Part shown: positions 12,001-25,000 of the stretch, in pieces
Numbering within the stretch: the first letter of the stretch is position 1
Layout of the letters: each line of letters opens with the position of its first letter
Assembly (NCBI GenBank): GCA_016801845.1
Contig: CM028912.1
Location: 17,792,001-17,856,000, forward strand
DNA: 64,000 bases
Reading direction: 5' to 3'
DNA from: Polydactylus sextarius
Taxonomy: Eukaryota > Chordata > Actinopteri > Polynemidae
The notes under the pieces: model-generated
What the model was told of the DNA's origin: nothing
Seen by the model: the letters and a program-made list of their open reading frames with translations, nothing else
The model's database searches: none
Translations under genes and position numbers: made by a program

Positions 12001-14936
12001 TGGCATTAGACTGGACATTCACTCCACTTGAAAATTCTATCCTTACCTAACAGTATATTATGTCAGCATAATTCATATCTTTTGCCGCTTTTTTTCTCTT
12101 ATCTCTGTGCACCTGTTAAAAGCTGTCCAATAAACCACCCGGTGTGTGAGTCTACCCACAAAACTTTGTTCCTGTGACTCAACAGGAAGCAGACAGAAAA
12201 ATGCATCCTTCAAAAAAGCCTGCTGAGAGATTTGAGACTGACCAGACCTGGCCTCCATTTCGACTAAGTCATTCATCCACTTCATTACAGGGGATGGAAA
12301 GCAACCCGCCATCTTCCCAGGGTGTTTAAACTAAATTTAACAAACTTTCAAGCTGAGTTGAACAAGCAGAGCAGGGTCCTTATGGTTCATGTGCCCCTTT
12401 CCCTTTCAGAGCAGCATGGACCACCTTTATCACACAAAATTGCAGTGTTGCGATGGGACTGTGATGTCGAGCAGCATTGTAAAAATGACACTCATGTTGC
12501 CTGCTTGGCAGAACCCCAAATTCCCAGGGCTTTGCTTGTGTCAGAGTGTGCTGATGAGAGAGACTTGTTGGCATGTTGCAAAACTGTTGAGTCTACAATG
12601 ACTGGCACGGATTATTTTTGTTCCTCAGTAGTACACGGTCTAAAAGCGTGTTAACAAGTGAAGGAAAACAAGTAAGCAAAGACTCTGCAGGATACAGCTG
12701 ACAGTCAAATGCAACATGCTGTTTGAGTTTATTTTTGTCGTTGTTGGATTAACAGTGCCACATTATTTGTAGTAAATAAACAGTTTACTTTGGCTTTAGA
12801 GATCAGTTATAATGGGTATAATATGGTTAATAATAAGCATTTTTATGTTGCCAAGTTATGACATCCCTCTGACTGGTTTAACCATTGACTACTTCACTTT
12901 TTGGAAGCAGGGGGATGACAATCAAATTTATTGATCATTAAATTCTAGTTTATTTAGACATTTTATTAACTCCAACAATAACACATACTACATATATTCC
13001 AATAAAAAGTAGTGCAGAAATACAGTGGCTTTTAGTTACACATATTCCACATATTAAAAAGTAGAATGAGGCAACTCACTGTATTTCCTAAAATTGCCTC
13101 ACAATAACAGCCTCCAGTAGATTTGCCAGGGACAAACTTTTTACTGTCAAGCAGCACCAGCAACATATGTTTGTTTTGCATCATGAGTAGCATAAAACAG
13201 CTCTGATACCACTAGTGCTATCAATAAACATTAAAATTAGGTTGACGTTCAGGCAACAGCCAAAGAGTGAAACTAAACTCCCAAACACAAAGGTGCCCTT
13301 ACATGATTTACAAGACTTAGAGGATACTGACAGGTAATCACTCTCTGTAGTCCCCAGCTCAGCCACATGTATTGAGCTAATCAGTTTTGTTTAAGACACA
13401 GTTTTGTTGAAATGGCTGTGACCATCACAGGTTGACTGTGGTGATGGTCTGCTACTCAGCAGGACCTTAGCCTCAAGCCTGTGTATGGCGGTCTCTTGCT
13501 GTGAATGTGCAGTGTAGAAGAATATGTTGAAGGGTTGGCATGATTTGGCTGAATCAGGATAATAAAACAGATTTAGGAACAAGATGACGACCCTTGATAT
13601 CAAGAAAGAGCTTGGCTTAGAACCACTGTTTCCACTAATTGAAAGGAATCAAGCATTGGTCTGGGTACATTCAACTTTAAGAAGACCCAGAAAATACTTG
13701 AGGGAGTATATATCACATGTGGTCTGGCAACACACCATGTGATTTCTGGTGATGTCTGGGGAATGTGGCATGGGGAGAAGGGACAGTTCGAACAGGCAGA
13801 AGACAATTGATGAACGGATATCACAGTTACCACCTGCCAGTAAATGTAGCGAATAATCCTGTATCAGTCATATCGCATCCAAATGTCTCATGAGGTACAT
13901 AGGAGGATAAAGACTGGGGGAGTGTGGGTTGTGAATTGTTTATGTTTGGGTGTGCATTGGGATGTGAGCATGCCAGCATACATTTTTGCATAAATTTTTT
14001 CTGATGATACTATTTGTATATATTTTTCATGCACCTTATTCATTATTACCTACTGACTCCTTTATCAGTGACTAGATATTCTATTCTATTCTAAACTTAG
14101 CAATTAATGTACTGCTGAAGATATCTCCGTTACATTGTCTAATTCAATGTTGCCACATAGAAATTTTATGTATGTTGATTTTCAAATGGAAAACCATGTT
14201 CTCCAAAATCCTTTTGAAATGGAGTCATTGTACTGTTTCTATTATGAGTGTTTCCCTGTTTCTGATCTACTCGATTTTTGTTTCAGTAGGGGGGATTTGA
14301 AAGTTATGAGAGATACAAATCATATTATCTGGGATTCAAAAGTTGAAAGAATAGAGGTTATGAATGTAGTAATCCTTAATCTTTATTCTATGTTTACCAA
14401 AAGGCATTCCATTACATTGTAAGACCACTTATACACCCAATGAATATTTGATATAAATGGAGCCTTTGTCTAAAAGTAAAATGCGTGTAAATACATTATG
14501 CACCATCCCATCTCTGTTGTGCACACTGATTTGATTAGGAATGTGAAACATCACTTCATACATATTTATAATACCTAACATTAAAGCTAGAGTTTGAAAA
14601 GTTGATTAGCTACCCAACCCTGGAGGACCATGGTGGCAGTTTGTAGAATGCAAACAATAAGTATGCAGAAGAGGTAAAATAAAACTCCAACAATTCAACT
14701 AAAGTAAGTAATGAAACTGGAATAAATAAAAAATATGGCTGTAAGGACTTTGCACTATACAGACCTATATACACACCAAAAACAAAAAGACATGTGAAGT
14801 CAAGAACACTTAAAATATTTATTGCTTTCCACACTGAATCTAATCTGTTCACATTTGTATATAGATGCTGCTGACAACTTTGAATACATTGATACAATAC
14901 TGACACTAATGGATTAGGTATTTACTGCTTAGACTG
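9086..14936. other. unique noncoding sequence
   Basis: Nearly 6 kb with no transposon ends, RNA genes or family-recognisable ORFs. The ORFs at 12322-12654 (110 codons, plus), 9859-10146 and 14135-14422 have no motif I recognise and ordinary AT-rich flanks. Treat as intergenic. Confidence 0.45.
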
Positions 14937-15105
14937 AGGGCAGTGCAGTGACACAGAGGTTAGCGCTGTTGCCTCACAGCAAGAAGGTTCGACTCCCAGT
15001 TTGGGCGCAGGGTCTTTCTGTGTGGAGTTTGCATGTTCTCCATGGGTTTCCTTCCACCACCAAAAACATGCATGCATTGGGGAAAATGGATGGATGGACG
15101 CTCAG
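14937..15105 (+). repeat. tRNA-related SINE-like repeat
   Basis: A head resembling RNA polymerase III promoter boxes (GAGGTTAGCGCTGTTGCC, then GGTTCGACTCCC at 14986-14997) is followed by TGTGTGGAGTTTGCATGTTC, a body I recognise from a common fish interspersed repeat, and a short GGAT tail near 15090-15103. Boundaries are approximate and no duplication was identified. It lies about 100 bp from a second tRNA-derived SINE. Confidence 0.6.
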
Positions 15106-15206
15106 ACTTCTGCACAATATACTACACAATAAAAAGTGGTGGCTAACCAACACTGAGTTTTGTCCTTTCCATAAAGCTGGACACACAAGAAACAAATGCC
15201 CTGTTC

Positions 15207-15376
15207 TTTTTTTTGGTCATTTCGACTTTAATGATAGTCAAGGTACACAGGAAGATGGGGAGAAGAGTAGGGGAATGACACAAGGCAAATGATCATCACA
15301 GCTCGGGTTCAAACTGGTCACTGCATGGCTTATAGGCCAACGTGGTGCACCCTAACCACTCAACTATCCGGGTGCC
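15207..15376 (-). mobile_element. tRNA-derived SINE, minus strand, full length
   Basis: Read on the minus strand the element starts GGCACCCGGATAGTTGAGTG, a tRNA-like A-box region, followed by a B-box-like AGTTTGAACCC, a unique body ending near CTATCATTAAAGTCG, and an 8-nt A tail (T run 15207-15214). It is flanked by TGCCCTGTTC (15197-15206) and TGCCCTATTC (15383-15392), a target-site duplication with one mismatch. SINEs of this kind are transcribed by Pol III and copied by partner LINE machinery. The modest divergence and intact ends suggest a fairly recent insertion. Confidence 0.82.
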
Positions 15377-15392
15377 TCAACGTGCCCTATTC

Positions 15393-16480
15393 TAAGGACA
15401 AAAGAAACTGGAAACAGGAACTTTCTCCCTTTGGGTGCACAGTGGTGCAAAAAAGAACTGTAGGTTAATCTTGCCATGTATCACCATTGTAGTCTTGATG
15501 TAACTATTATATCTTGATCCTGTTGCAAAACTGTTGCACTGGCCAATGCATTCCTTCATTATGACAAGTATGGCACTGTTTACCACGTTCAGCAGCTATT
15601 GTTGTGGTTGACATTTTATTTAATATGTTGCTCCTTTGCTCCTAACCTCTGGTCAAAATTGACCCAATGCCACGTTAAGTAACTCATAAAAGACACACAG
15701 AGTCCTGCTTGCTGTCATCAAGAGGATGTAAAGAACCTAGACCTTAAGGCAGTTCCAAGGTTTGAGCTCTGAATCCTTCTATACTTGTTTTAGTGTGTTG
15801 CTTCTAACAGTACATTAAAAGGAAGATAAAAAAAGAAAGAGAGAGGCTTAAACCAATTATCTTATCAGCTCGAGTAGAAGAAGAAGAAAATAAGAGGAGA
15901 CAATTTGTCACAGTGTGCCTCACCACGTTGGCACATTGCTAGATTTAGCATGGCTTTTCAGCCTTTATCTTCTGTGACAAGTATAAGCTACAGAAGATGA
16001 GCTCTTTTAAATGACATTGTGTTTTTTTTTTTTTTTTTTTTATTAGTTTTTATTTTTATTTTCACCTGCTTAGAAAATATTCAGCAGATCTGTCGAGGTT
16101 ACGCTCCCCTTTATCCTTTGGTGGCATATTGCTTACACAACTTTAAAGGAAAGCTCTTCTCAATTTAAATCTAAATGATCATTACATGTAAATTGTACAT
16201 ATTAAAGGTGGAGGTAAATGTGAAAGGAAATGTAAAAAATACTTACACTTTTACCCAATAGCAACCCACTGGATTGTGAGAACTGATTAAAAAAAAAACT
16301 TTTTAATTGTATAATTTTATTGGCTATATAATAATTTGGCACAGCAACTTGTTAGGGAATTTCTCTCACTTTGACAGCTGCCTCAGGGTCTTTATGCAGG
16401 TGTTTGTTGAATAACATCTGTTATAACACCTGACCATGTAACACCACCTACTTGCCCTTACTTGTTCTGTTGTGGTCCTG

Positions 16481-16484
<4 letters not shown>
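15393..16484. other. unique noncoding sequence with poly-T
   Basis: No gene recognised. A 20-nt T run occupies 16022-16041 and could be the reverse complement of a retroposon tail, but the flanking body is not one I recognise. Confidence 0.45.
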
Positions 16485-16542
<58 letters not shown>

Positions 16543-16560
16543 TAGATAGATAGATATAGA
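16485..16560. repeat. compound TA/GA/GATA microsatellite
   Basis: (TA)n at 16485-16525 passes directly into (GA)n at 16526-16541 and then (GATA)n to about 16556. The step between motifs suggests successive slippage events. It accounts for Ile-Tyr repeat ORFs on the minus strand. Confidence 0.95.
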
Positions 16561-17034
16561 CAAAATTAGTGTCCGCCAAGTGCCAGTGGCATGTCGAGTT
16601 TTGTTTTGGTGAGTGAACTATGGCGTATAGAATACCACTGCTGTTCATCAACAAAATACTTCAGTTCTGTCCATAGACTATATGGTTCTGTCAAAACAAA
16701 ATGGATTTCCAAATGCACACTACAGGAGGTTGGGGAGGGGGACGTAGAGTGAAGTACAAACAGAGCAAGACGCAAGCTACTCTACTGTTACAATGGTTAC
16801 ACACTAGTCCTGCTGACAACTCATACTGTGGAAATATATTACTAGGGTGCGACACTTCCCCACAAATGAAAATCCAAAGATCATCAGAAGCTGCAGATAC
16901 TGCCGTCAACCCAAGTGTGAGAAAATTCAGCGTTAGGTGGTATACTAATGATTATGGGGTGTCACGGCATTGGTTGCAATAGAATGACTCTGATGCCAGC
17001 CTACCATGCACTGCAAGTTTTCTGAACTTCATTT
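16561..17034. other. possible decayed transposon sequence
   Basis: A 93-codon open frame (16701-16982, plus) runs towards the hAT-like scrap downstream. I cannot assign it, but it may be the decayed upstream part of the same element. Confidence 0.25.
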
Positions 17035-17268
17035 GTGATAGGGACATTGATTATGAAAGAAGCTATCAAAAGCTCAAACTTTCATAAGGACTGCATGGGT
17101 ATATTCAGAGCTTTTTCTGAGTCACTTCAGACCTCGTCTACTGTCAGGCAGCTAACCAAGCTTTATGAGGCAACAGCTGCAAAAATGAGGGTCCTCTTCA
17201 GAAACGCTCATGTTATTGTGAAGAAAGCAAGGCTGTTTACAGACTTCACTTGGGTATGCGAGTAAGTG
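17035..17268 (+). pseudogene. probable hAT-family transposase fragment
   Basis: An open frame of 76 residues contains SSNFHKDC, resembling the His-Cys end of a BED-type zinc finger, and then LFRNAHVIVKKARLFTDF, like the segment that follows the finger in hAT-derived proteins of the ZNF862/KIAA1586 type. The frame stops at 17266-17268 where the next conserved residues (Leu-Asp) would be expected. No catalytic domain follows. The assignment is from motif memory and is tentative. Confidence 0.4.
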
Positions 17269-17326
17269 GTGTCTTTAACTTGCCTATCACGACAGGTCAT
17301 CCCGTCATCAAAATACGTCACGCTTA

Positions 17327-17844
17327 AGATTTATGCCTGTCTTTGTCGGTAGATATGCAGACATACAAGAGCCCTCTGCATCGTTGGGTAGCCGGTCTGA
17401 TCCCCTCTCCATGGGCTGATGCGCTCCCCAATGTTTTAACTATCTGTCAAAATGTCGGAGACCGCAGGGCTCTTATTGGTCCGCTAGAAGTACCTCATTT
17501 CCGCAATCTCACTTTGCCAGTTGTATTCCTTCCACAGCAGCAACGTCGCCACGTGTCTCCCCTTTAGTTCTCGTCTCAACATTTTCAGTAAAACGATTTG
17601 TTGTTCAATTTCGATCAGTTCCAATTCCAACAAACTTCTTCTCTCGGTCTCCATTGTTCGTTGTGTGTATGGAGGAACAAGGCTGGGCAGTAAATGAACA
17701 GTCAACTATAGTTGATAATTGTAAATGAAAGAAGCGTATCGCCCCATACTGTTCTGGCGATGAATTGCTTTTTTTTGAATTGAATTACAACACCCTCCAG
17801 CTGTCGAAGAACTCTGAAAGAGTTCAATCTGACTGCGATTGTGT
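17327..17844 (-). mobile_element. Harbinger-like nonautonomous element, copy 2
   Basis: Homologous over most of its length to the insertion at 7991-8517. Shared landmarks include GAGCCCTCTGCATC, TTGTATTCCTTCCACA, GGTCTCCATTGTTCGTTGTG and TACTGTTCTGG near the right side. The left end AGATTTATGCC follows a TTA (17324-17326), as in copy 1. Similarity fades after about 17844, so the right terminal repeat is lost. The minus strand retains the homologous short ORF (17484-17654). Confidence 0.68.
17484..17654 (-). pseudogene. short ORF in Harbinger-like copy 2
   Basis: Minus-strand frame METERRSLLELELIE..., about 56 codons, aligned with the copy 1 frame except for one two-codon length difference and a different stop position. 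By eye the two differ at about 8 synonymous and about 16 or more non-synonymous sites, close to neutral expectation, so there is no evidence of selection since the copies separated. The shared frame was inherited from a common source element. Confidence 0.4.
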
Positions 17845-19089
17845 TATTTAAGAAAAGGGAGGTGAGGGGGAAAGCTGTGCTTTGCATTCCAGTGATGTTG
17901 CATTTTAAAATTTTCATTGCCTTGTTCTAATTTTATACAGCTTGGAAGTTAAATTACTTGCTAAGTTTTCTATAATGTTTTCTTTAATTGCAGTATTTTG
18001 TACAATAAATTTAATTTAAGTAACATTCTTGACTATTTTATGTTAATTATAGTTTAGAAAACAACGTCCTGCTAGAATGCCTTTACTATATTATATTGGA
18101 CCCATTCAGAAACGTTATATTGAAATTTACATACCAAAGTATAAGAAATATGTACCACCTACTGTCTATGATTCAAATTATACTGCAATATAAATTTTAG
18201 GCCATATTGCAAACCCCTAGTTAACATTGTAGTATTTATTATATTGTGTCATAAGTTATTCGAATGCTCTCATAAAATCAGAGACTGAACTTGGAGTTCA
18301 TAGTGATGTGTGGTCAGTGGTTCTCAATGTTAGTAACCCCTTAGTCACAATAGCTGCAAAAGCAGGCTACATTTGTTGCAGAGGAAGTGTTACTAGATCA
18401 TAAAAAAAGTAGTGATTCATCTATAGCTGGTTGCTAATGCAAGTAGGTGGCTGGTAGATACATCGTATATCACCACAGATGTATTTTCTGGTTACAAAAC
18501 CTATATTTTCAGATTTAATAGTGTACATTTCTCATCCCGTTTTACAAAATACCAAGTCATAAATCCTGAACTTATTAGTTTAAAATAGAAATACTTATCG
18601 TTGTGTTAGTTCCACAATTTAGGGTTTTTTGATCAAGTTCAGTTTCAAAGTACACTTGTCATGCAACCCTTCACTTTCATTGCATGTGGTCGTGTCACAT
18701 AGCTCAACATTTGCTAATAGACTTTTCTTCCATTCCAGGCCCGTCTGTCTGGTGACCTGTCGCTTGTCGCTGGCATCGCCCACTGTCACTGAAAATTAAA
18801 AGAAACCTTTTTTAATTTTGGCTGATAAAAAGTTAGCTTGGCCGGTAACTGTTCAATTGAACAAAGTTACCATTACTTTGGCTACCAACTTTGGTCACCA
18901 ACCAAAGTTGCCCATTACAGATGCACACCTTTGTTGTCCATCTGTAATCCATCAGATGAATGACATAGATTCTTCAAATGATCAAATTCCCAAAGTGAAA
19001 ATACAAAAAACCAAGGTGGCAGCACACTTGGTACAAGCCAATAGTACCTGTGAAATGTGGATGATCTATTATTATGAATGTTGGCTGAG
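17845..19089. other. unique noncoding sequence
   Basis: AT-rich with no recognised feature apart from a 10-bp perfect hairpin near 18880-18910 (CAACTTTGGT and its complement). Nothing else seen. Confidence 0.45.
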
Positions 19090-19680
19090 GAGAATCACAT
19101 CCAGTGACTAGTTTGCATACAGATGGGATGTTGAAAAGCCTGTGTCCTCAACCTGAAAACACTCACAACTGTGGATCCAAAATCTCCCAGAACCTGACAT
19201 GAATGTCCAACTTTACCTCAGTCACCTAGAAGGCACTACAGAGGATGTACTCACTGTGTCAACTCAGGGCGTTCAACCTACCTCAACAGCTGCTGGTTCA
19301 CCTCTGCAGTCTTTCTTTGTTCATCCATCATTATCTGGTTTAGGTCAGCCACCAAACAGGACAAGAACAATCTGCAACCGACCATCAGGACTGCAAAAAT
19401 AATTATCAGTGCCAACCTGCCCTCAAGTCACTGTGGAAATGGGCAGGAAGCATTACTGCAGACCCCTTACATCCTGGACACAATCTTTTCCAAACTCTCT
19501 CCTGTGGTAGAGCAGTGAATGCCAAAACAACCTGACAGAATTGCAGTTTCTTTCCCACAGGACATCACACTGATGAACACTGCTCTCAGTTTCAGTGATT
19601 AGTGATTCCCATTTTGTCATTGAGAACACAGCACACCATGCAGACTGCAATATTTGACCTTTGCAATTAACCTATCACAC
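19090..19680 (+). pseudogene. Rex-like LINE reverse transcriptase C-terminal remnant
   Basis: Degenerate plus-strand sequence whose shifting frames match the end of a fish non-LTR reverse transcriptase: a block around 19107-19165 resembles the thumb region (YRWDVEK-like), 19250-19380 resembles FYSSIIQS...TVWFGSATKQD with frameshifts, and 19452-19590 reads ITADPLHPGHNLFQTLSCGR, matching the conserved DPxHPGHxLFxLLPSGRR tail. A stop follows NAKTT. There is no endonuclease, so the copy is 5'-truncated. The clade (Rex1/Babar-like) is from memory of fish repeats. Confidence 0.68.
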
Positions 19681-19689
19681 ATGTGAGCA

Positions 19690-19830
19690 GGGGACTATAC
19701 AGCTATACAGCGCACAAGGGGAGTGAGTATGGAAACAGTACCTTGCTCAAGGGTACCTCGAACCTGCAATCCTGCAACCTTCCAGACACAAGTCTGCTTC
19801 CTTAGCCACCAGGCCACATACACATCTTAG
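19690..19830. repeat. common fish interspersed repeat fragment
   Basis: Contains TACCTTGCTCAAGGGTACCT and CTGCTTCCTTAGCCACCAGG, phrases that recur in a widespread teleost repeat. It abuts the LINE remnant and might be its 3' region, but I cannot show that. Boundaries approximate. Confidence 0.45.
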
Positions 19831-20439
19831 CATTTATATCTACTGCTCTTTTCATGACTACCCTTTGCAATACTTGCACAGCATAAACACACTGGGTATG
19901 TAATTGAGCCATATTTCACTGCAGCCAAATTATCTGTGTGTAACATACTTTGTTGTTAAAACTGATTATGATTCTGAGCCTGTCTGTCATCAGGCACATT
20001 GTAACTAAGAAAAAAAGTAATAACTTGTTAGAGTTAATGCCAAAACTAACACCCACATATTAATATCTACATCCACATGCACATGTTTTGTTTTTACTCT
20101 GATTGAAGACTTGGGGTCAATACACCAACACATTCAATTAAAAACACCTGTGTGAGACTCAAAAGTGTTGTGTACAATACATGATGCATTTGTCCTGTTG
20201 CGTGTGCCACCACACATTGACGTGAAGTCGAAGGCATGCGCAGAAAAAATGCAGGAAAGTAATGAGGTTAAATCATTTACATGCTACAAATTGTTCAGTT
20301 TGTGATTATGGATTATAATTGGAATATTAGGTTTCATGTAAATGTACCTGGTTTCATGTTTGCCATGAGAGAAGAGACAGGCTGACTGAGGGAGACAAGA
20401 ATTAGAGATACAGCAGAGGAGATGGTGGAGGAAAGTAGA

Positions 20440-20660
20440 TGTCTTGATTAAACAGTTATTGCCACACAGCCGCACTCCAGGCAATTTGCTAAGACTAACA
20501 CATTTTCAATGTGCCTTGGCATCCTGCCAATCAGTTGCTGCGCATAGTAATGTAGCCAGAAGCTTTTGGAATTTGCAGTAAAGTAGGAGGTCAGCTGAGA
20601 TGAGTGCCGCTGGCATCCACCACCTACTCTCCAGGAAATATGCTTGAAAAATGTCATCTG
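20440..20660. other. candidate conserved noncoding element
   Basis: Balanced-composition, non-repetitive stretch without simple repeats, containing TGCCAATCA (CCAAT-type) and a TTTGCAGTAAA-like string. It stands out from the surrounding AT-rich sequence. Cross-species conservation has not been observed here. Confidence 0.2.
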
Positions 20661-22061
20661 CAGGTGTTACATTGCTGCTTGTCATAGATTTGAGATGACA
20701 GTGTGCACATGCAGGATACAGGTGCTGAAATTATATATTAAATGCAGCATTTTAGCTTCATCTTTATTGATTTGCATCAATTGTGTGAGTGTTGTATGTG
20801 AATATGTAAAGTCACTTGTTATTTTTGATTTTACTCAAATTGAAAATTTAAAGTGGCTGACTTGAATATTTGAAAACATAAAGAACTTTGCCAAAGGCAT
20901 TGTGGGGGAGGATTTAAACATGCAATAACACTCACCCACTTGCACATGCTCACACACAGATATTGTCTCAATGTCACAGCAACCACAACCCATCATGCCC
21001 ACACTGGTAGAAGTGCCAGCCACTGGCTCCCTCAAGGATGATAGACAGGTGACAGCACACACACTGAGGCAGCTGCATGAGATCATCTTGAAAACCCTGT
21101 CTCCTGCAGTAATATACCTGTATATCTGGGAGAAAATGTAATTATAGTTTTATCCTTCATAGCCAGTGGGGTGGATGCTCAAAGCACAGGATTTTGCCGC
21201 TAGAGACTGACTTCATTCCGTGTATTCTGTGTCTTCTGTTTAGACCAGTTAAACAATTGACCAAGGTCAGAAAAAGATGATGGCTTTGGTTAGATATTTA
21301 AAAAGCCAACATGGCTTCTCTTGTTTTTCAAGTCGGTGTTGAGTATTAAACTAAGAACATGATCTTTTTCTAACCATAACCATAAGCTCTTTCATCTGAC
21401 AGAAGCAGAACAAATAACATAAATACTGGTAAGCAAAAAATGTAATGTTGTTTAAATGTTGATAGAATACACTGACTATAAAGTATTGATTAAAAGAAAT
21501 ATAGGTTGCATTACAGTTTCCCATGTGAAAAGCTATGTGTAGGATAATATGATGAAGGGAGAGTTCAATAAGATAATCTAATTCTAAAATGTACAAGGCA
21601 CAGTCAGACAGGCTAAAGTGAGGGAAAGTGGACTGTTTTGGACTCTTGGAACTATGTTTTGGACCACTTAAAGCTTCATCACTGACTCAAACAGTTATGG
21701 AGAATAAATAAATAAATAAAAGAGTGAAAATGTTTTTATGACACAAAGCAAACTGTGTCTCCCATACAGAGGGAGGCTGCAGCTACACAGAGCCTTTAAT
21801 TCCACCAAGAATGGGACCCAAAGCTCGCTGAGTATAAAGATGTCTTGTGTAAATATGGCAATCTGAATAAACTAGGTCATTCAAAATCAACTCTCATGTG
21901 ATTGAAAGAGATAATTTGTTCAAAGAATGAAAATTTGCCTCGAATGCTCTTTCAAAAGTTTGTTTGTCTACTGTTAGTGAATGTTGACACAACTTTACCA
22001 CCTTCTATTCAATAAGTTTCATAGTTTTGTTGTTTCCATACAAAAATCACTGCAGTAAACC

Positions 22062-22085
22062 AAAAAAAAAAAAAAAAAAAAAAAA
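22062..22085. repeat. poly-A tract
   Basis: 24 consecutive A residues. No identifiable LINE or SINE body directly upstream. Confidence 0.9.
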
Positions 22086-25000
22086 GTGAAAAGAAGCAAT
22101 CTAAGTGAATCTTAACTAAGGAGCACTGAATTCATTGCATTGCACATGTTAAATCTTGCACCTTCCAGACACAATCACAGCACAAGCATTTTATTTCGCA
22201 CTCGTGCAAATACTTTTGCAGTAACTGTCTGATTACAGTCTGAAGGATAAACCCTGTCGCAAGTAACAGCAGCTGCTGTATATCTTTTCACTGGGACTTT
22301 GAATAACATGCTCCAAAGCTAACGTGCAACATCCACAGATGTTGAGCGAGTCTAAAAAGACCCCTGGGGATCTGCTTGTGCCAACACCCGTGCATATGTT
22401 CAAGGCTATATTTTGTAGATAAATTAAGTTTTATATAAAATTGCCAGGGTTGTCATGAGGTCATGATGGTTTAGAGAAGAATAAAATGAATATTCAATAC
22501 AGCACACAGATTCAAACAAATGAAAAAAAATGTATATATTAAAAATCTGTAGTTCACCGTATCTTATTCATTAAAGAGTGTTGAAGTGTTTTTCTCAAAA
22601 CTTCAAATCTGAATATACTGCACAAAAAACAAACTTTTCATCATCTTGTGTTTAATTTTTGAACTTGAACTACTGTGACATGAAAATCAAAAATAAAACA
22701 TGAGTTGCAGTTCAATTTGATGTTTTCTTTGTGGAGATTCTACCTGCGTATTTCATCCCTGATTACTTTTTTGTATTTGGAGGTTAAACAGGAATCTGTG
22801 CTATGTGCACCTCCGGCCAGTGTCACAACTCTAAGTGCCCCTATTATTTATTCATAAAAGTGAGAGACTAGCCATGACCAAAACTAAGATCATCCTCATA
22901 AGCTCACAACCACATCCGTACCCACAGGAAACACACAAAGACAGGATCACACACATGTTCTCTGGCGGTTTGCCTTTGACCATCATCAATACAAGCCTTA
23001 GACAGAATAATGACAGAGTGAACTGCACATTGTGCTGAAGTCGATGACAATGAAACCGTAAAACAAGTTCTACAGTAAAAATGGGCACTGTTGATATTTA
23101 AATGAGGATCCAGTTTAAAAGAGGCACAATCTTTTTGATAAACAGGAAGGCCTACTACTGACTACCATTGACTGACAAGGAGGCAACAGAGTTATAACCA
23201 GATGACTGAAAGACAGAAGAACTCACTGGCTGGAAAGCTGAATTTCTTGCAGCTTAAGATACTAAAGCGGTGCATTGTGGAAACTTATGATTGGTTAAAA
23301 AGTAATTTCCCCACCTCAAATCCTAGTTCTTGTTGGAATAAAAGGAATTTAAGTGGTAATTTTATCTACAATATGCTATATCCCAGTTTTGACAGAGAAC
23401 AAATCACAATGACTGTAGTTATGTGTTTAAAGTAAATCTATTCCATCAACCATGCAAAACAGATGACCACAGAAAATGGCACGTGGTTGACTGCACATAA
23501 TGTTACCTTAACAATGACAACATTAACTTACGCAAGTTAACGTCACCTTCAGTTTGATCTTTGTCATCATCACTTCTTGTGTACTTTTACGGGTATAGTT
23601 GATGGCAGCCTTCTGACATTATCTTAATTGGCTTAACCAAGGAGTTTGCAAGTCTTAGCTGATTGAGTTTGTCTACATCTTTAATAAACACTTGTCCTTA
23701 AGCTAGTGTTAAATCATGGCAGCTAGTATAAATGCACTAAAATAACTAAACTTTACCAATTAGCCTATCTAGTATCTCGTATCTATTTGTGTGCTTAGAT
23801 GTAGTGCTATTATGAACAGAGAGAATCCAGTGTGTGAGTCTTGATTTATGACTACAGTGTACAGAGATTTGCAGGTAAAGTAAGGTCAGTAGTAAAGGTT
23901 CTCTGTAGCAACTCACAAAGCAGCAATTTAGACACATTTTTGTGAGTGACTCCATACATATTGGTCAAATGTTCCAACTTTGCCCACATTTTCTTCCCCT
24001 TTAATTCCACCAAGTTCAGTCACTTTCTGCTTCATCCATCATTGGTTTTACTGTGTTTTCCCTCATTTAAAAGAATCATTATTTGGTTATATTATTTATT
24101 TATGTATTATACTGAATACATTCATATTCATAATACAGAGGGTCATAATACAGATGTGATGGCACAGACACAACCACATCTCTTTTGAAAATGCTGAAGA
24201 TTTAACAATGCTACAGGAAATAAGTGATACACTGCACAGATTCATATTGTGTTTTATTTTTGGTCTTACACTGTGACACTGGCACTTTTTCACAGACAGT
24301 GAGAATGATCACCAGTGAATTTACATCAGTCACATCGATATATAAATTATTAATGTTTCATTAGTTCCAGGTGATATTGAGCTCTGTAACAAAAAATAGA
24401 AATTGGTTGGTTTTATGAAAGAAAACTTGTGGGAAGATTTTATTCTGTTCTACATTTCAATGAAAGAAAGCAGTAACCCTCAGAAGCTTGGAGCATTAAC
24501 ACTGTTTTACACATCAAATAACTTATAATTAAGAAGCATGGTTATTGTTTAGGTCATTATCTCATCTTCCTTTGAAATCAGAGCTAGTGTTAGTAATTAT
24601 TTTGATAAACATTATTTGATAGTTTCAGTTAGTGAAATGTGAGGATGGCGACAAACGTTTCATGACATCAATTTATAATGTAAAATTACTCTTTTGTGCT
24701 GCTTTGCAGAACAAATAATTATTTGGCAACATAACTTAAAGTGTTCAGATAAAGATGATATGCGGGCAGTACAGTAGATAGCTGCTGAAGCATTCTTATA
24801 TCGTCTTATATCAAATTGGCCAAAGTGCTGTCAGTGTTTGCTTCCAGTCTTCAAATATGAAATAACATCTAAATAACTTCCAAAATAATTTTTGGAATAA
24901 AACTGAAGTGAGAAATATACTGATTCCATGTTAAACCTGTAATTCTTCACCAAGTTTGTGAGCTTCAAGAGGCAAATCATGCCATCATCTAACACACTCC

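Noticed and set aside
12322..12654. 110-codon plus-strand ORF
   Set aside because: No domain, no family resemblance, and other frames of similar length overlap it; expected by chance in 64 kb.
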